Source: Elephas maximus indicus (Eukaryota; Chordata; Mammalia; Proboscidea; Elephantidae). From it: 64,000 nucleotides of DNA. Location: positions 53,424,001 to 53,488,000 of the forward strand of contig NC_064834.1 in the NCBI RefSeq assembly GCF_024166365.1, in the 5' to 3' direction. The notes under the pieces are model-generated. The model was not told the origin of the DNA, did not search any database, and was given only the letters and a program-made list of their open reading frames with translations. The position numbers and the translations under genes were made by a program. Each line of letters opens with the position of its first letter. Position 1 is the stretch's first letter. This document shows positions 44,482 to 56,925 of this stretch, piece by piece.

Positions 44482-44644
44482 CTACATACCTACTAGAATG
44501 GTTAAAATTAAAATAACTCACAATTCCAAGGTTGCCAACAATGTGGAGCAGCTGGAACTCTTATAGGTTGATGGTGGGAATGCAAAATGGCAAACTACTT
44601 TCAAAAACTACCTTGGCAGATTTCCTATGACGCAGTTCTACTCT

Positions 44645-45480
44645 GGACATCTTTATTGGGATATAAATTTTTTTTTTTAAGTAACTTTTATTGTGCTTTA
44701 AGTGAAAGTTTACAAATCAAGTCAGTCTGTCACATATAAGCTTATACACACCTTACTCCATACTCCCATTTACTCTCCCCCTAATGAGTCAGCCCGCTCC
44801 CTCCTTCCAGTCTCTCCTTTCATGACCGTTTTGCCAGTTTCTAACCCTCTCTACCCTCCCATCTCCTCTCCAGACAGGAGATGCCAACACAGTCTCAAGT
44901 GTCCACCTAATACAAGTAGCTCACTCTTCATCAGCATCTCTCTCCAACCCATTGTCGGGATATAATTTTTTATACCATAAAATCGATCCATTTAAAATGC
45001 ACAATTCAATTGTTTTAGTACATCCACATAGTCGTGCAACCATCACCGTGATCTAAGTTTAGAACATGTCCACCAACCCCAAAAGAAACCCCAAACCCAT
45101 TAGCAGTCATTTCCCACCCTGCTCCCTGCCCCTAGCCCTAGGCAACCACTAATCTATTTTCTGTCTCTATAGGTTTGCCTATCTGGACATTTCAAATAAA
45201 TGGAATACTACAATATGTGGTCTTCTGTGACTGGCTTCTTCTACTTAGCATAATGTTTTCAGGGGTCATCCATGTAGTAGCACGTATCAATACTTCATTT
45301 CTTTTTAATTTCCAAATAACATTCCATCATATGGATATTACCACATTTTGTTTATCCATCGTTCATCAGTTGATGCACATTTGAGTTGTTCCCATTTTTT
45401 GGCTATTATGAATAATGCACTATGAACATTTGTACCAGTCTTTGGGTGGACATATATTTTCATTTCTCTTGAGTAAATAC
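44645..45480 (-). mobile_element. L1 3' end, interrupted by a younger L1
   Basis: Minus orientation older L1 3' UTR: CATCTTTATTGGGATATAA, resuming after the insertion with ATACCATAAAATCGATCCAT, then CTATAGGTTTGCCTATCTGG and GAATAATGCACTATGAAC. Confidence 0.82.
44658..44956 (-). mobile_element. Younger L1 3' UTR inserted in older L1
   Basis: T run, then TTTATTGTGCTTTAAGTGAA and so on to CTCTCCAACCCATTGTC. Flanks GGGATATAAATTTTT and GGGATATAATTTTT are target-site copies. Confidence 0.85.
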
Positions 45481-45504
45481 GTTAAGTGTGTCACAGTGTA
45501 AATC

Positions 45505-45775
45505 AATCTCAGAAAGAAGCCAGGCAGAATATAGTATAAAATCAACTCTAAAGTGACAAAAAGCACATTGGTGGTTGCCTAGGGCACAGACTCAGGATGA
45601 AGACTGACTGTAAAATAGCATAAAATAATTTTTTTGGGTGATAGAATTCTTATAAGTCGATTGTGGTGGTGGTTACATAAATACATTTTCTTGTATGTTT
45701 ATTATACCTCAATAAAGTTGATTTAAAAATAAGTTCAGCAAATCATGATTGGTCAAAAAAAAAAAAAAAAAAGAT
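45505..45775 (+). mobile_element. L1 3' end with A-tail
   Basis: Plus orientation, with CATTGGTGGTTGCCTAGGGC, ATACCTCAATAAAGTTGATT and an 18-A tail. Confidence 0.7.
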
Positions 45776-46659
45776 GTGTGGCCATGGACAGTAAGCCTAT
45801 GTCTTTTTTGGTTTAACTACTTCATTTTGGGTTGGGGCAAGAACATTTCAGACTGATATATTAGTAACTCTAAGCAAGGAGCTCTTTGTATTTCGACAAT
45901 GTCAAGGATTCCCCTCATTGTGCGCCCTTCCACCTCTGGACAACTCCACAATCCTCCCCAACAAATTAAATGGACTCCAGGTAGCAATTAACAGTGTTTG
46001 GAAATATTCAATTCAGCCAGGCATTGGCCACATAAGGTTTATTTTTTAAGTGGATGACAAACTCAATCACTTGCCAAGCTGAGTGACTTGTAGGGTCCTG
46101 CCATTACTAAGGACATCTATTAATGGTTCTGCTTTTGCCATTTCTATGAAACTGAGGCATGGATGAAAGATATTAAATGATCATGGCCCTCCTTGTGGAA
46201 ACTCACTCCACGTAAAATCATCAGCCAACCATTTATGGGTTTGTAATGAGGCAATATTTCACTGGGAGTTCAAGGACAAGCAGTGGGTTTATCTGTCCTT
46301 CTTCAGCTTATAAAGGGTCAGGTGGGGCTTTTGGAAGCATTCCAAATATATCAGCTGAGAGAGGTCTCCAAGAGAGCACACAGGCAAAGGTCTAGGCAAT
46401 AAAGTAGTGATCCTGATACCGTATACTGTGAAGTCTTCAGGGACAGCTATGATTTTTGCATTTTTGTAGCCCCTGGCTGGGCACCCAGAAGGTACTTCTG
46501 TGCTTCTGCACGTGTAAAAATGGCAGCAAGCCAGGCTTCTTCTAACTTCAGGAGGTGGGAGGGGAATCAAGATCAACATCAGCCCAAGGCTGATTCCTGT
46601 AAGGGGGAGGTCAGACATACCTCCACTCCAACCTTTTTTTCAATTCTGATACCAGCCAT

Positions 46660-47490
46660 CCACTCTGAGCTTCTCTGCTGGGTTTGATAATTCATTGCAA
46701 TGGCCGCACACAACTCATAGACCATATTCACAGTTATGGGGTTTATTAGGGAAGTAACAAGTTACAGTTCAGGATCAGAATTAACTTGGAAGTAACAGGA
46801 ACAACCCAGGATACAGTTCTTCAATCAGGACAGCTTCTTCTCAGTTGCCCATAGGCAGCCCTCCACTCTTGGCCTGGCCTCTGTCTCACTCAGGCAAGTG
46901 TTACAAAACTCTTTAGCTCCACTGATTAGTGCCTGGAGGCATTCCACTCTGCAGCAGTCTCCTGCCCGAAGGCACTCAACTTCCTCCCTCCATTGGTCAG
47001 CACACCCACTGTAGCCCCCTCGCTCTGTGGGCAGGGAAGCCCACCATTCTGTCCCATGCTGGTCTCCTGGTTCTGCTCTTGCTGGTCCTCTGCCACCATT
47101 TCTCACTGTCTTGAGCCATCTCTGGGGTTACAGCTCTGTTTCCTGGGTCTAGAAGGTTCCCAACATAGGGTCCTGGGTCCAAATGATGTGCTCTGTTCCT
47201 GGCTCTTCTTCTTGATGTTAGTGAGGCCCCCTTCCTGCTCTGGGATTGGCTCTTTTTAAACCTGGTGGGATGGCAAAACTGACCAATCCCCTACAGGGGT
47301 TCCATATAGCTTATTTGCAGAGACCCACCCCTGCAAGGGTTCCGTGTACTTTATTTGCATTATTAGCAGGCTGTTCAATCCCTTTGGTGTGCCACAAGCA
47401 CCTAATTTGCATAGTCCTACCCAATAATTTTATGGGAGTCACCAGACCATGACTAAAACGGCCATGTTAAATAAATCACTGCACTGCAGC
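46660..47490 (-). mobile_element. Candidate ERV-type solo LTR
   Basis: Features in minus sense: CCAAT boxes near 47285 and 47245, a TATA-like TTTAAAAAGA at 47251-47260, and AATAAA at 46747-46742. A 30-bp motif is repeated at a period of 40 (47291-47320 and 47331-47360), like U3 enhancer repeats. Exact ends are not seen, and I could not name a family. Confidence 0.5.
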
Positions 47491-48628
47491 ACAGAACAGA
47501 AATCTGGGGAATTTCAAGCCAAGGCATCCATTTCCTGTCTTACTGAACTTCTGTGGACACCAAGAACAAGAGAATTTTTAGACCAAATGGGGTCCTGAGG
47601 GCTGCCTTTGTAGGCAAGAATCGAGTTTTTTTTTTCATAATACTTTAGCTCAAAATACCTGGGGGCTGGGGGAGGGGGAGTCAAAAGCACAGGAACTAGA
47701 ACAAATAGAAACCTGATTACAAAACCACAGACTCCAATTGAATGAGCATCCCTCCCTCCACTGGGTGCTTACAGTGACTTTCTATCCAAGATAACCTGAA
47801 TATTTCTCTAGGGCACAATCATTCAATATAATTCTTTGGAAAAAACGATCTGAAAGGTGGATACAAATTTCTAGGCTACAGAAAGATTACCTTTTAAATG
47901 GTAACTATCGCCTCTATACAGCCACTCTGCATATAACATGCAGAGGTGCTTTTTTCTTTCCATTTTCATCTTGTATTCTTCAGGACCAAATTCAACTTCA
48001 GAACCAATTTAAGCTGGCCAGTTCTCTCAGTCCATCCATGTCTTTCAAGCCTTCTACCAAAAGGCTCTCTGTTGCCCTGAGATTTATTGATCTGACAGGA
48101 GGGCTCTACCCTTTAGCAAGGCAGACCAGATAATGAGCCTCATAGTGGGTAATTAGTGAGAGGCCATCAGGTGGTTAAAGGAGTGGTGACAGTGACCTTA
48201 TTCTCCCTGCCTAGTTGTTCCACCTCCCTGACTTTATTTGGTTGAAGCCCTAAACACCCCTTGTAAAGCTATTCTTTGCACTAATTTCAGATCTTACATG
48301 CCCAGGTCCTTACCCTGTGCAAGCAAGGCATCCAATCACACTAAGAGGCAGCCAAGGATGGGAGTAGGGGAAACATGATACACAAACATGACATCGGGCC
48401 TTCTCCTTCTCTATGGCTTGTTGTAGGTGGGGCACTCTGCCCAGCTCAAATCAAGAGACAGCTGTCTCTGTCCTCCTCACCTGAGGTTTCTCTCCTTGGA
48501 ACAGATCACATCTCAGAGAGGGAGACAGAAAAAACATCTCTTTGCTTCTAAATCACTGACAGCTTGACATGGGGTCTCTGTCCCATTGCCAGCTCTCAGT
48601 TACCTAACCCTAACAGACAGAATCCTTT

Positions 48629-49925
48629 TTTTGCTTTAATAAACGGAAGTTTATTTTCTCACAGTTTAGGAGGCTAGAAGTCTGAATTCAGGGTGCCAGC
48701 TCTGGAGGAAGGCTTTCTTTGTCTTTTGGCTCTGAGGGAAGGTCTTTCACTCCTTTCAACATCTGTGGGAACGGCATTCCTTGGAGATCTCCATGTGGCT
48801 TGGCATCAATCCTCCCCTGGGTCTAGGAGGTTCTTGGTGCAGGGACCCCAGGTCCAAAGGACACACTCCACTTCTGGGTCTTCTTTCTTGGTGGTAGGAG
48901 GTCCTTGATCTCTGCTTTTTTGTTTAATCTTTTTTATATCTCAAAAGAGATTGACTTAAGGTATAACCTAATCTTGTAGACTGTATCCTGTCTCGTCAAC
49001 GTAATTGCCTCTAATCCTGCCTCATTAACATCATAGAGGTTAGGTTTTATAACATAGGATAATTACATCAGATTATAGAACAGAGAATAAATTATGTAAT
49101 ACTGAGACTCTTGGCCTAGCCAAGCTGACATGTATTTTGGGGGAAAACAATTCAATCATAACACCATTCAAAGTGGTTTATTTTGGGGTTTTAATATTCA
49201 GAGTTCTGCAACCACCACCACAATTAATTTTAGAACATTTTCATCACCTCAAAAAAAACTCTGTACCCTTTACAATCACCTCCTCTTTTCCTCCCAACCC
49301 CCGAGCCTGAGACAGCCAATTTAGTTTCTATCTCTATAGATTCGCCAATTCTGGACATTTCAACATAAATGGAATCATATAGTATGTGGCCTTTTGTGCC
49401 TAGTTTCTTTCACTTAGCATAATGTCATCAAGATTGATCCATTCATGTTGTAACTTCCTTCTTTTTTACGGCTGAATATTTCATTGTATGGATACTACAT
49501 TTTGTTTATCAGTTCTCCAGTTGATGGACATTTGGGTTGTTTGTACTTTTGCCTAAGATGAAAAATGCTGTTATGAACATTCATGTACAAGTTTTTGTAT
49601 GAACATATATTTTCGGTTCTCTTGGGTATATACCTACAAGTAGAATTTCTAGGTCATATTGTAGTTCTATGTTTAACTTTTTTAGCAACTGCCAAACTGT
49701 TTCAACAGCAGCTGTACCATTTTACATTCCCACAAGCAATGTCTGAGGGTTCCAATTTCTCCACATCTTCACCGACACTTGTTATTTTCTGCTCATTTGT
49801 TTTATTGTGCTGTAACTGAAAGTTTACAATTCAAGTCAGTTTCTCATACAAAAACTTATACACGCATTATTATGTGACCTAGTTGCTCTCCCTATAATGT
49901 GACAGCACATTCCTTCTCTCCACCC
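48629..49925 (-). mobile_element. Compound processed retrocopy: L1 pieces plus LTR, ending in poly(A)
   Basis: Bounded by a perfect 17-bp direct repeat AACAGACAGAATCCTTT (48612-48628 and 49926-49942). In minus sense it contains a young L1 3' UTR piece (49925-49801), an old L1 3' end (49800-49166) and a MaLR-like LTR (49165-48629). The LTR stops 17 nt after its AATAAA at GTTTATTAAAGC, followed by an A run that merges with the target copy. The full copy at 42818-43293 continues about 50 bp further. Confidence 0.75.
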
Positions 49926-50861
49926 AACAGACAGAATCCTTTAACAGAAATCCCATCTGTGGGCTATCCACAGCTTGCGTTCTAGCTGGGTGGGTCATTT
50001 GAGAGGGAAGCCCTACCTGTACTCTCTAGTCTAATAACTGGGGCAAAGGCTCCTTCTTAGGTAAAACCAAGAAAGCAAAGACTGCTGTCTCCTGTAATCT
50101 CTTCAAAAGCTGACAATTACTGGAATTCCGACTCTGCTCCTCCTCTGCACTGCCAATAAAGTTTCACAGTTGCCTGAGTGAGGAAGACCAGAAGTTTATT
50201 TGATGGACATTTTAGAATTCATACCTAATTGGAGAAAATGCTGACAGTGACAGAGATGAGTAAGCTGAGCTCTTCTCTACCAGTGACCTCTGTATTCATC
50301 CAGCTTGGCTGTGGGACATTAATTTTGAGAGTCTTTGGGTTTTGTCTTTTTTTTAAACATAAAATGGGAGTACTACTTTAAAAACAACTAAAATTCAGTG
50401 TGCTACCTTTAAGATTGTGAACCATATAAATATCTATGAAAATAAATATTTAAAAAGGCACTAGGCCCCTTTGGTGTGTGGAAAAGCATTATTTCTCACA
50501 GTGACCTTCCTGATATACTTGTTTGGAATAAAGAAACTTTTGCTTCATTTATAAAGTTACTGTGCCAGAAGCCTTTGCTTAGGCATTTCTGTTCAACTAG
50601 CAGACAAACTCTTCAGTCCCCTATTCGGTACTTTCTTTCTTGTTGGCAGCCCTAGAGGTGTATTTTCTGTGAGGTTGTCATCCTCTACTGAATGGCTCTC
50701 TTTTAATCCAGGCTATTTTCCATTCTCTAGGAATTAGACCTGTTATCGTCACTCTCCCTGTTTCCCCCTCTACCTTCCTATTCCTGGGTTGCCTCTTCCT
50801 TCAGAATACCTGACAAGCTCAGGTTGTCACACATGTCCCTGCCCCAGCCTGATGAAAGGGA

Positions 50862-51085
50862 AAAAACTGAGACTTTGGAGTCAGACAGACCTAGGCTCCC
50901 GTTATGGGCTTTACTACTAACAGCTGTGTGACCTTACATAAATCAGCCTTGTTAGCATCCTCATTTGCAAAATGAGGGTAATTATGTCTACTTTAAATAG
51001 TTGTTATAAGAATTGAGCAAATAACCCATATAAAAGTGCCCAGCACATAGTAGGCATTCAATAACTACTAGCTGTTCCTTTCCTT
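50862..51085 (+). mobile_element. MIR SINE
   Basis: Plus orientation, with GAGTCAGACAGACCTAGG, AGCTGTGTGACCTTAC and AGCACATAGTAGGCATTCAA. Confidence 0.88.
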
Positions 51086-54000
51086 TTACCAATTTATTTA
51101 TGTCTATTTTAAATCCAAAATACTGTCTCCCCTACCCAGGGCCTCTGGTAGCACAGTTTACCTCCTGGTTCAGATAAGAGAGAGGCCATCCTAGCAGCAC
51201 ATACTCAATCAACTGATCCTCTTATGTGCGCCTTCTCAGGATGCCCTTTATTACCTAAAGTTGATTTCAGAGGAAAAGCAGCTTGGGGGAAAATCCCTCT
51301 GCCACTGACTTTGTGCCTTTCCTGCTTTAGTGAATCTGTGACCAGCTATAAAGCCCTGTGAACAAACAACTCATACCAAACTTTCTCTGCCAAACAAGGC
51401 AACTGTAATGCCAGAATCTAAACAAAGGCAACAAGGAAGGCAGGGTCAGACAGCAATGCTGTGTCACATGCTTGCACTCAGTAAGAGTTCCCACAACAAC
51501 CATCACTCAAGGCTACAGCGAGGCAGTGCAAAACTACATGCTGTTGTGGAAAAATACGATGCCAAGTATGGGAAACTGAGATATGGCTATCGTGGGAGTA
51601 TTAAGTCTCAGTTTTCTAGCATGTCTCTGCCAAGGCTGTCTTGCATGATGGTAAGGGCTCTGTTCTAAGATAAGAAAGCATCCTAGGGCTCTCAGAGTGA
51701 GCTGCTCAGAGGCCTCAACGCCCTTTTTGAGATCCCAGGCTGCCATGAGAGATATTTTGTATATGTGGGAAGAGTGTGCCACATTCACCCACTAGTCAGG
51801 AAACCCTGCCATGCATGGTTACAGTCCTCTTCTCCCAGACTGCCACAACCAGGGGTGTGTTGGAGTTGGCTGGCACAGGCTCAGCCAGTGAGACATGACT
51901 GTTAAATTTTCAGGAATTCTGAGAGCCAATTAACTACTTCACACTGGTAGACTTGGTAGGAGTATTCACACTATGGAACATGGAAAATACTACAAATCAG
52001 CCTGCTCCTTCCCCTCACCTCTTCAAGCTGGTAAACATTTACTAGCTTGCTATTGGCCAGTAACCCTAAGGCTGAAATATCAGGCTTGGTTTTCCTCATA
52101 AGCCCTGAAGCCCTTAGGTCATTCTCCCAAGATCTTTCTATACTTTCTCCTAGATGTCCCAAGTAATGGTGCCACCCAGGGCCCTTAACAATGTTGTGCC
52201 CCACAAACTTGGGGATCTCCTCTTATTAGTAGCTCACTCCTTTCTGGGAAAATTAAGCAAGCCTTCATTAGTATTTCTAAACACTCAGCAGTTATCTGTA
52301 GTGGCTCTTATTTTAGGATCATGAGAAAATAAAAAAAGTTTAGAAAGATTACTAATACATGGAAACAAATACTTAGCAGCTTCCAACCTAACCTTCACTC
52401 ATTCAGATGTGAAATATTTTTTGTTTGTTTCCCTAATTTTCTTTAACCTACTCCCACAAATGATTGATACCTTGCTTTGTCATAATGTTTTTGCAGATAT
52501 ATCTCTTGTAATATACAATATTATACAGGCCTCCTCTGAATCAAAAAACTCAAAGCCCTATTGAGAGTGTAGACTTAAAGAAATGATGTGAGGTGACACC
52601 TGATAAAAAAATTTTTTTCCCCCAAATTCCTAATGTAGAAAATGTAAGAATCTGGTTACACTGCCCCATGGTCCTGTAGCATATGGGGGTGCCAGCAGGC
52701 CACCTTTCTGATCTTCCCAGAAAATTCCTGAATTTGTATGTACAGAAATTTTCAGCGAGCTCCTGGGTCCTCGCTTGAAAGGAAGACCTATTTCAAGACA
52801 GGTTTGCCCATTAAATCTTATCACATGCCTACCCTTCAGCCTGGCTCATTCCAGGCCCTTGATAAATGCTTGTGAATTGAACCAACAACAACAAAAAAAA
52901 ACCCAAATTGGGAAAGAGATGAGAGTCAGTGCACTAGGAATTATGGAGGCTGTGATAACAAGTGACTGGATTGTATTCTAAGTGATCCAGTCTCTGGGTG
53001 CTCTGTGACCCAAGGACATGACTTACAGGAACCCAGAGACTCTCCTCCATTCTTTCTGTCCTTTTTAGGTCCTGGCTTTGAGTATGCCTATCCATCTATC
53101 CAATCCCTACCCCTCCTCTTTCAAGGCCCAGCTTAATTCTTCTCCCCTCCACATGACCTTTCGTGACCAGCACAATCTGAAGAGATCTGTCTCTCACAGG
53201 AACTCACAGATCCTGTTGCTAATACTGGTCAGCTGACAATAAGTTGCCTTAACCCATATTTTGCACTGTTTTGTCCTTTGAGAGCTGCGGCCCTTTATCA
53301 TACTTCTATATCCCTCAAATGCCTAGCACAGTCTAAGATGCAGAATAGGCACTGAATATTAAAATACTGATAGACGACTGACGGTTGAAAGAGAACACGA
53401 GGGGGCCAATCATTTACTTGTTTCCCAATGAGATATTTCAAAGGCATAAAATTGGTCATGAATGTGACTGAGAGCTTAAGAAATCAGGTGCTCAGGGAAT
53501 GTTTGCCTTGAATCCTACACTGCCATTCTGTACTTTAGATATTCAGGGCTCCAGAGAATCTTCTGTAAAGGTCTGCTATGAAGCCCTCTCCTGCCTACGA
53601 GGGCAATTAGAGCTGATATAAATCAATACTTCATAGCATTTGTAAACCAAAACAAACAGTTTGAAAGGAACTGGAGATCCTCAATGGGCATTTTCGAAAG
53701 TCTAACGGCTTAGGTTAACTCAAAGGAGTTAAGCCAGTGATCCTTAAAAAAAACAAAAAAACTTTTTTTTTTTAAGTCAAAGACTGGTTGAAAATCTTAT
53801 GGACCCTCTTCTAGGGGAAGAAAAAGCACATATGCATAATTTCACACACAATTTCAGGGTGTGCACTAACTCTCTAAAAGTCTATTCTTGAATCTTAGGT
53901 CAAGAGCCTGTGAGTTAATTCTGTTCCAGAAATTTCATGGCAGACCTCTTGAGTGTGGATCCATCTCTAATATGATGTAGCCAGTAATAATAGAAAGGCC

Positions 54001-54194
54001 TTTTGCTAATTAGAAAAGCAGGAACAGGAGGAGAGGGTGTATAAAAGAGTTGAGGATAGGAGAGGGTAGGGATGTCCTCGAAGCATCAGGACCCAAGCTT
54101 TACCCTTGGGGGTCAAGAGTTCCTCTTAAATGCATTCCACCCACATTTATTCAGTACAGGCAAAATGGTCATTGGGATTTATCAGTGAAACCCA

Positions 54195-54742
54195 GTGTCT
54201 TAGTTTCTTAGTGCTACTGTAACAGAAATACCACACGTGGTGGCTTTAAAGAACAGAAATTTGTTTTTTCACAGTTTAGGAGGCCAGAAGTCCAAATTCA
54301 AGGCGCTGGCTATAGGGGAAGGCTCTTTCTTTGTTGGCTGTAGGGAGGATCCTTGTCTCAGCTTCTGTAGCCCCAGTGTGCCTTGGTTCCTCAGCAATCT
54401 TCACATGGCTTCTATCTTTTCCCACCCTGTGCTACCCCCCATTTGTGCTTGCTTGCTTCTGTGTCTAATCTGCTCTTTTTTGTAACTCAGAAGTGATTAG
54501 GTTTAGAACACAGCTTACACTGATATGGACTCATTAACATAACAAAGATAACCCTATCCCCAATTGCCCCAGACAGTTTCCAAGGAGGGTCTGGTGGATT
54601 CAAACTGCCCACTTTTTGGTTAGCGGCCGTAGCACTTAACCACTACGCCCTCAGGGTTTCCAACTAGGACTACACCCACAGGTATAGGAATTAGGGTTCC
54701 AACACATTTTTTGAGAAGGCACAATTCAATCTGTCACACTCA
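54195..54742 (-). mobile_element. MaLR-like solo LTR interrupted by a SINE piece
   Basis: Minus orientation: TGTCTTAGTTTCTTAGTGCT, TTTGTTTTTTCACAGTTTAG and on to CACAATTCAATCTGTCACA. An AfroSINE piece (54565-54661) sits inside. Solo LTR without internal region. Confidence 0.8.
54565..54661 (-). mobile_element. AfroSINE, head half
   Basis: Minus orientation, GACAGTTTCCAAGGAGGGTC to CACTACGCCCTCAGGGTTTCC. The tail half is missing. Confidence 0.88.
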
Positions 54743-56884
54743 GGTTGTGTGACTTAGTTATCTTCCTGGGGGAATGAAAATCAGGGGGCTGACCACTGGT
54801 CGGGGAAGGGCTGGAGACCTGAATTTAGGAAGGTTTACAAAGGTGATATGCTGAGGTGGCACTATTTGTGGTCCTCCCTAAAAGGAGAAGGTTACAGGAG
54901 GTGAACACAATCAAAGCTAGAGAGGAAGTAACCTTGGAAAATAAAAGGAATCAAAGTAGATTCAAAGTTCCCTAAGTCAGAAACCACTTAGGCTGCTATG
55001 GATTCTAAACCTTCCAATTTGACTTTTTAGCCTCATCTTTTTTGGGAATCGTTATTTCCTGATGATCAAGTTTACCTGGGCATATGGTTGCTTACCAAAA
55101 AGCCACGGTGGGGAGAGGGAGGTAAATCTCAGCTGAGGGTGGGCAAGAGCCTTGAAAGACAATTTTTAAAGATGTACTAGAGACAAGCAAAACCTAGTAG
55201 GGGATAAACTGGGATAGTTTCACAGTTCTTGGGAAAGCAAGCTGTATCTTCTTCTCATCTTTATTTACAAAGATGTGTCAAATAGGAAAAGAGGTCAAAA
55301 TGAACAAACTTCATAAACAGCCCCAGACAAAAGGACACATGCATATATGTTATAAAAACGTACGCAGTTTATTAGGCTAGAAAATGCACGACCATTCAGT
55401 CACGGTGATGGTATTAACTGATTGAAAAATGCTCTGCCCTCCATGAAGCCAATGAGAATTCAACAGAAAAATGCTATCTACCTTCAGGACATCTGAAAAG
55501 AAACCCCAGTGTGAGAGACTGGGCTTTGTTTAATAAGCAATAATGGATTTACAAGCATCACCTCAAATGCCTCAAACGGAGGCTGGAATGTGTCTGGGGC
55601 TGTCAGGACTCAAGAATTCACAAATCTCTTGCCAAAAGAAAATGGCACACTGGGCAGGCAGATGTAGCCAAGCCCTCTGTGTCGTCTGCTAACTTACTAA
55701 GTGAAATAAACTTCTATTCCTGGTCTTTGGGTTTTATTTTAGGAGTACTTGGGAATTGACTTGGGGATAAAGTTCCTGGTTTTTTTTCTACTGAATCTGC
55801 TGCTAACAACTGCAGGGCCCTACTGTGTCCTAAAGCCAGCTCTTTGGGAAGCTGTGAACACTCTTAATATTAAGTGACATTAGCATTAATGTTTATAAGT
55901 GAAGGGAGAGAAGTGCTCCAACACATGCTGGAGATTAACCAGGCAGTCAAATACCTCTAATCTGAGAGCACTGAGAATAAAACCAAGTACACCCAAATGC
56001 TGTCATTTAATGCCCCTCAAAGTCAGTTGGTGAAGAGAAGCAGCAACTATTTTGAGGGCAGTTTTGAAAAGGGTCCCAGAATAGTATCAACCTCCTCCAC
56101 CTGCCATGTGAAAAAGATTGTTAAGAGAGGCAATGACTGTATAAAAACTCTACGAGAGCAAGGGTTAGACTTAGGTTATCCACCATGGATCCTCACTACC
56201 CAGCACCACGTCTTGAGTACAGCAGGCATATAATTATTTACTAACTAAATAAATCTCCGAGAGTTGCTGTCCCTTCCCCATTCTTGCAGGAGGATGAGTG
56301 CTCTCCCTCTCCATCGAAATCGGCTCATCTTTGGCTTGTGGACTCTTCTGGAGAGGCACTTTCGTCACTTCATTTAACTTTGAAAGAAGTTGGAGGAGGG
56401 TGAAGACACGTGCTTGCTAATCATCCTTTTCCAGATTGCCTCATGTGCCAGAATGGATTTTTATTGTTGGTCTGTGGCTGCTACTGCTGGAGAATGATTT
56501 CAGCCTGACCTTCCCAAGCTGCTGGGGGAAGAATACCGCACGTGGCTGACAGGGAAAATGTGTCTTCCTTTTTTTAAAGCTTCTAGACTAACTAGAGCTC
56601 ACTGTGGTAGGAAAGTCACCCTTTCTCTCACCATGCAAAACTCAAGATGTTGAATTCTTTTTGCATAAAAATGATATAGTAAAATTGACCTGAATAGGCT
56701 TGCCAGGTAAAGGCAGTATCACCAAACACATCACAGATCACAGTGGCATCAAAGAACAGGATTCACGACTGCTCCATAGGCAGAAGAGGAGAAAAGCAAA
56801 TGAAAGCCATCTATAAAAACAGTTTTAAATGTGAAAATGGATTCTCACAGCTGGGCTCACAAAAGAGAACAAATATGTCACAAA

Positions 56885-56925
56885 GGGAACAACTGATAGA
56901 CTAATAGAGTCTATCCATCTGGCTG
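56885..56925. repeat. 41-bp sequence repeated at 59403-59443, first copy
   Basis: Identical to 59403-59443 except for one base. Contains the 8-bp inverted repeat GATAGACT / AGTCTATC with a 5-base loop. Not part of a transposon that I recognise here. Confidence 0.85.

Larger units (their letters stand above)
40730..44644 (+). mobile_element. Old L1 carcass (ORF2 and 3' part), interrupted
   Basis: Degraded ORF2 in plus orientation. It has a conserved pre-RT region (40740-40930), the RT word CCAGGCCCAGATGACTTCAC (about 41901, protein PGPDDFTSEFYQ) and GGATGTCCATTCTTACCACT (about 42463, GCPFLPLLF). C-terminal parts continue to 44640. Nested inside are an AfroSINE (41552-41755), a different L1 3' end (about 41765-41882), an LTR (42818-43293) and another AfroSINE (44330-44481). 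No intact ORF remains. Confidence 0.88.

Noticed and set aside
46289-47259. Several 60-110 codon frames on both strands
   Set aside because: They fall in the candidate LTR and its flank, with no similarity to retroviral or cellular proteins and no consistent frame.
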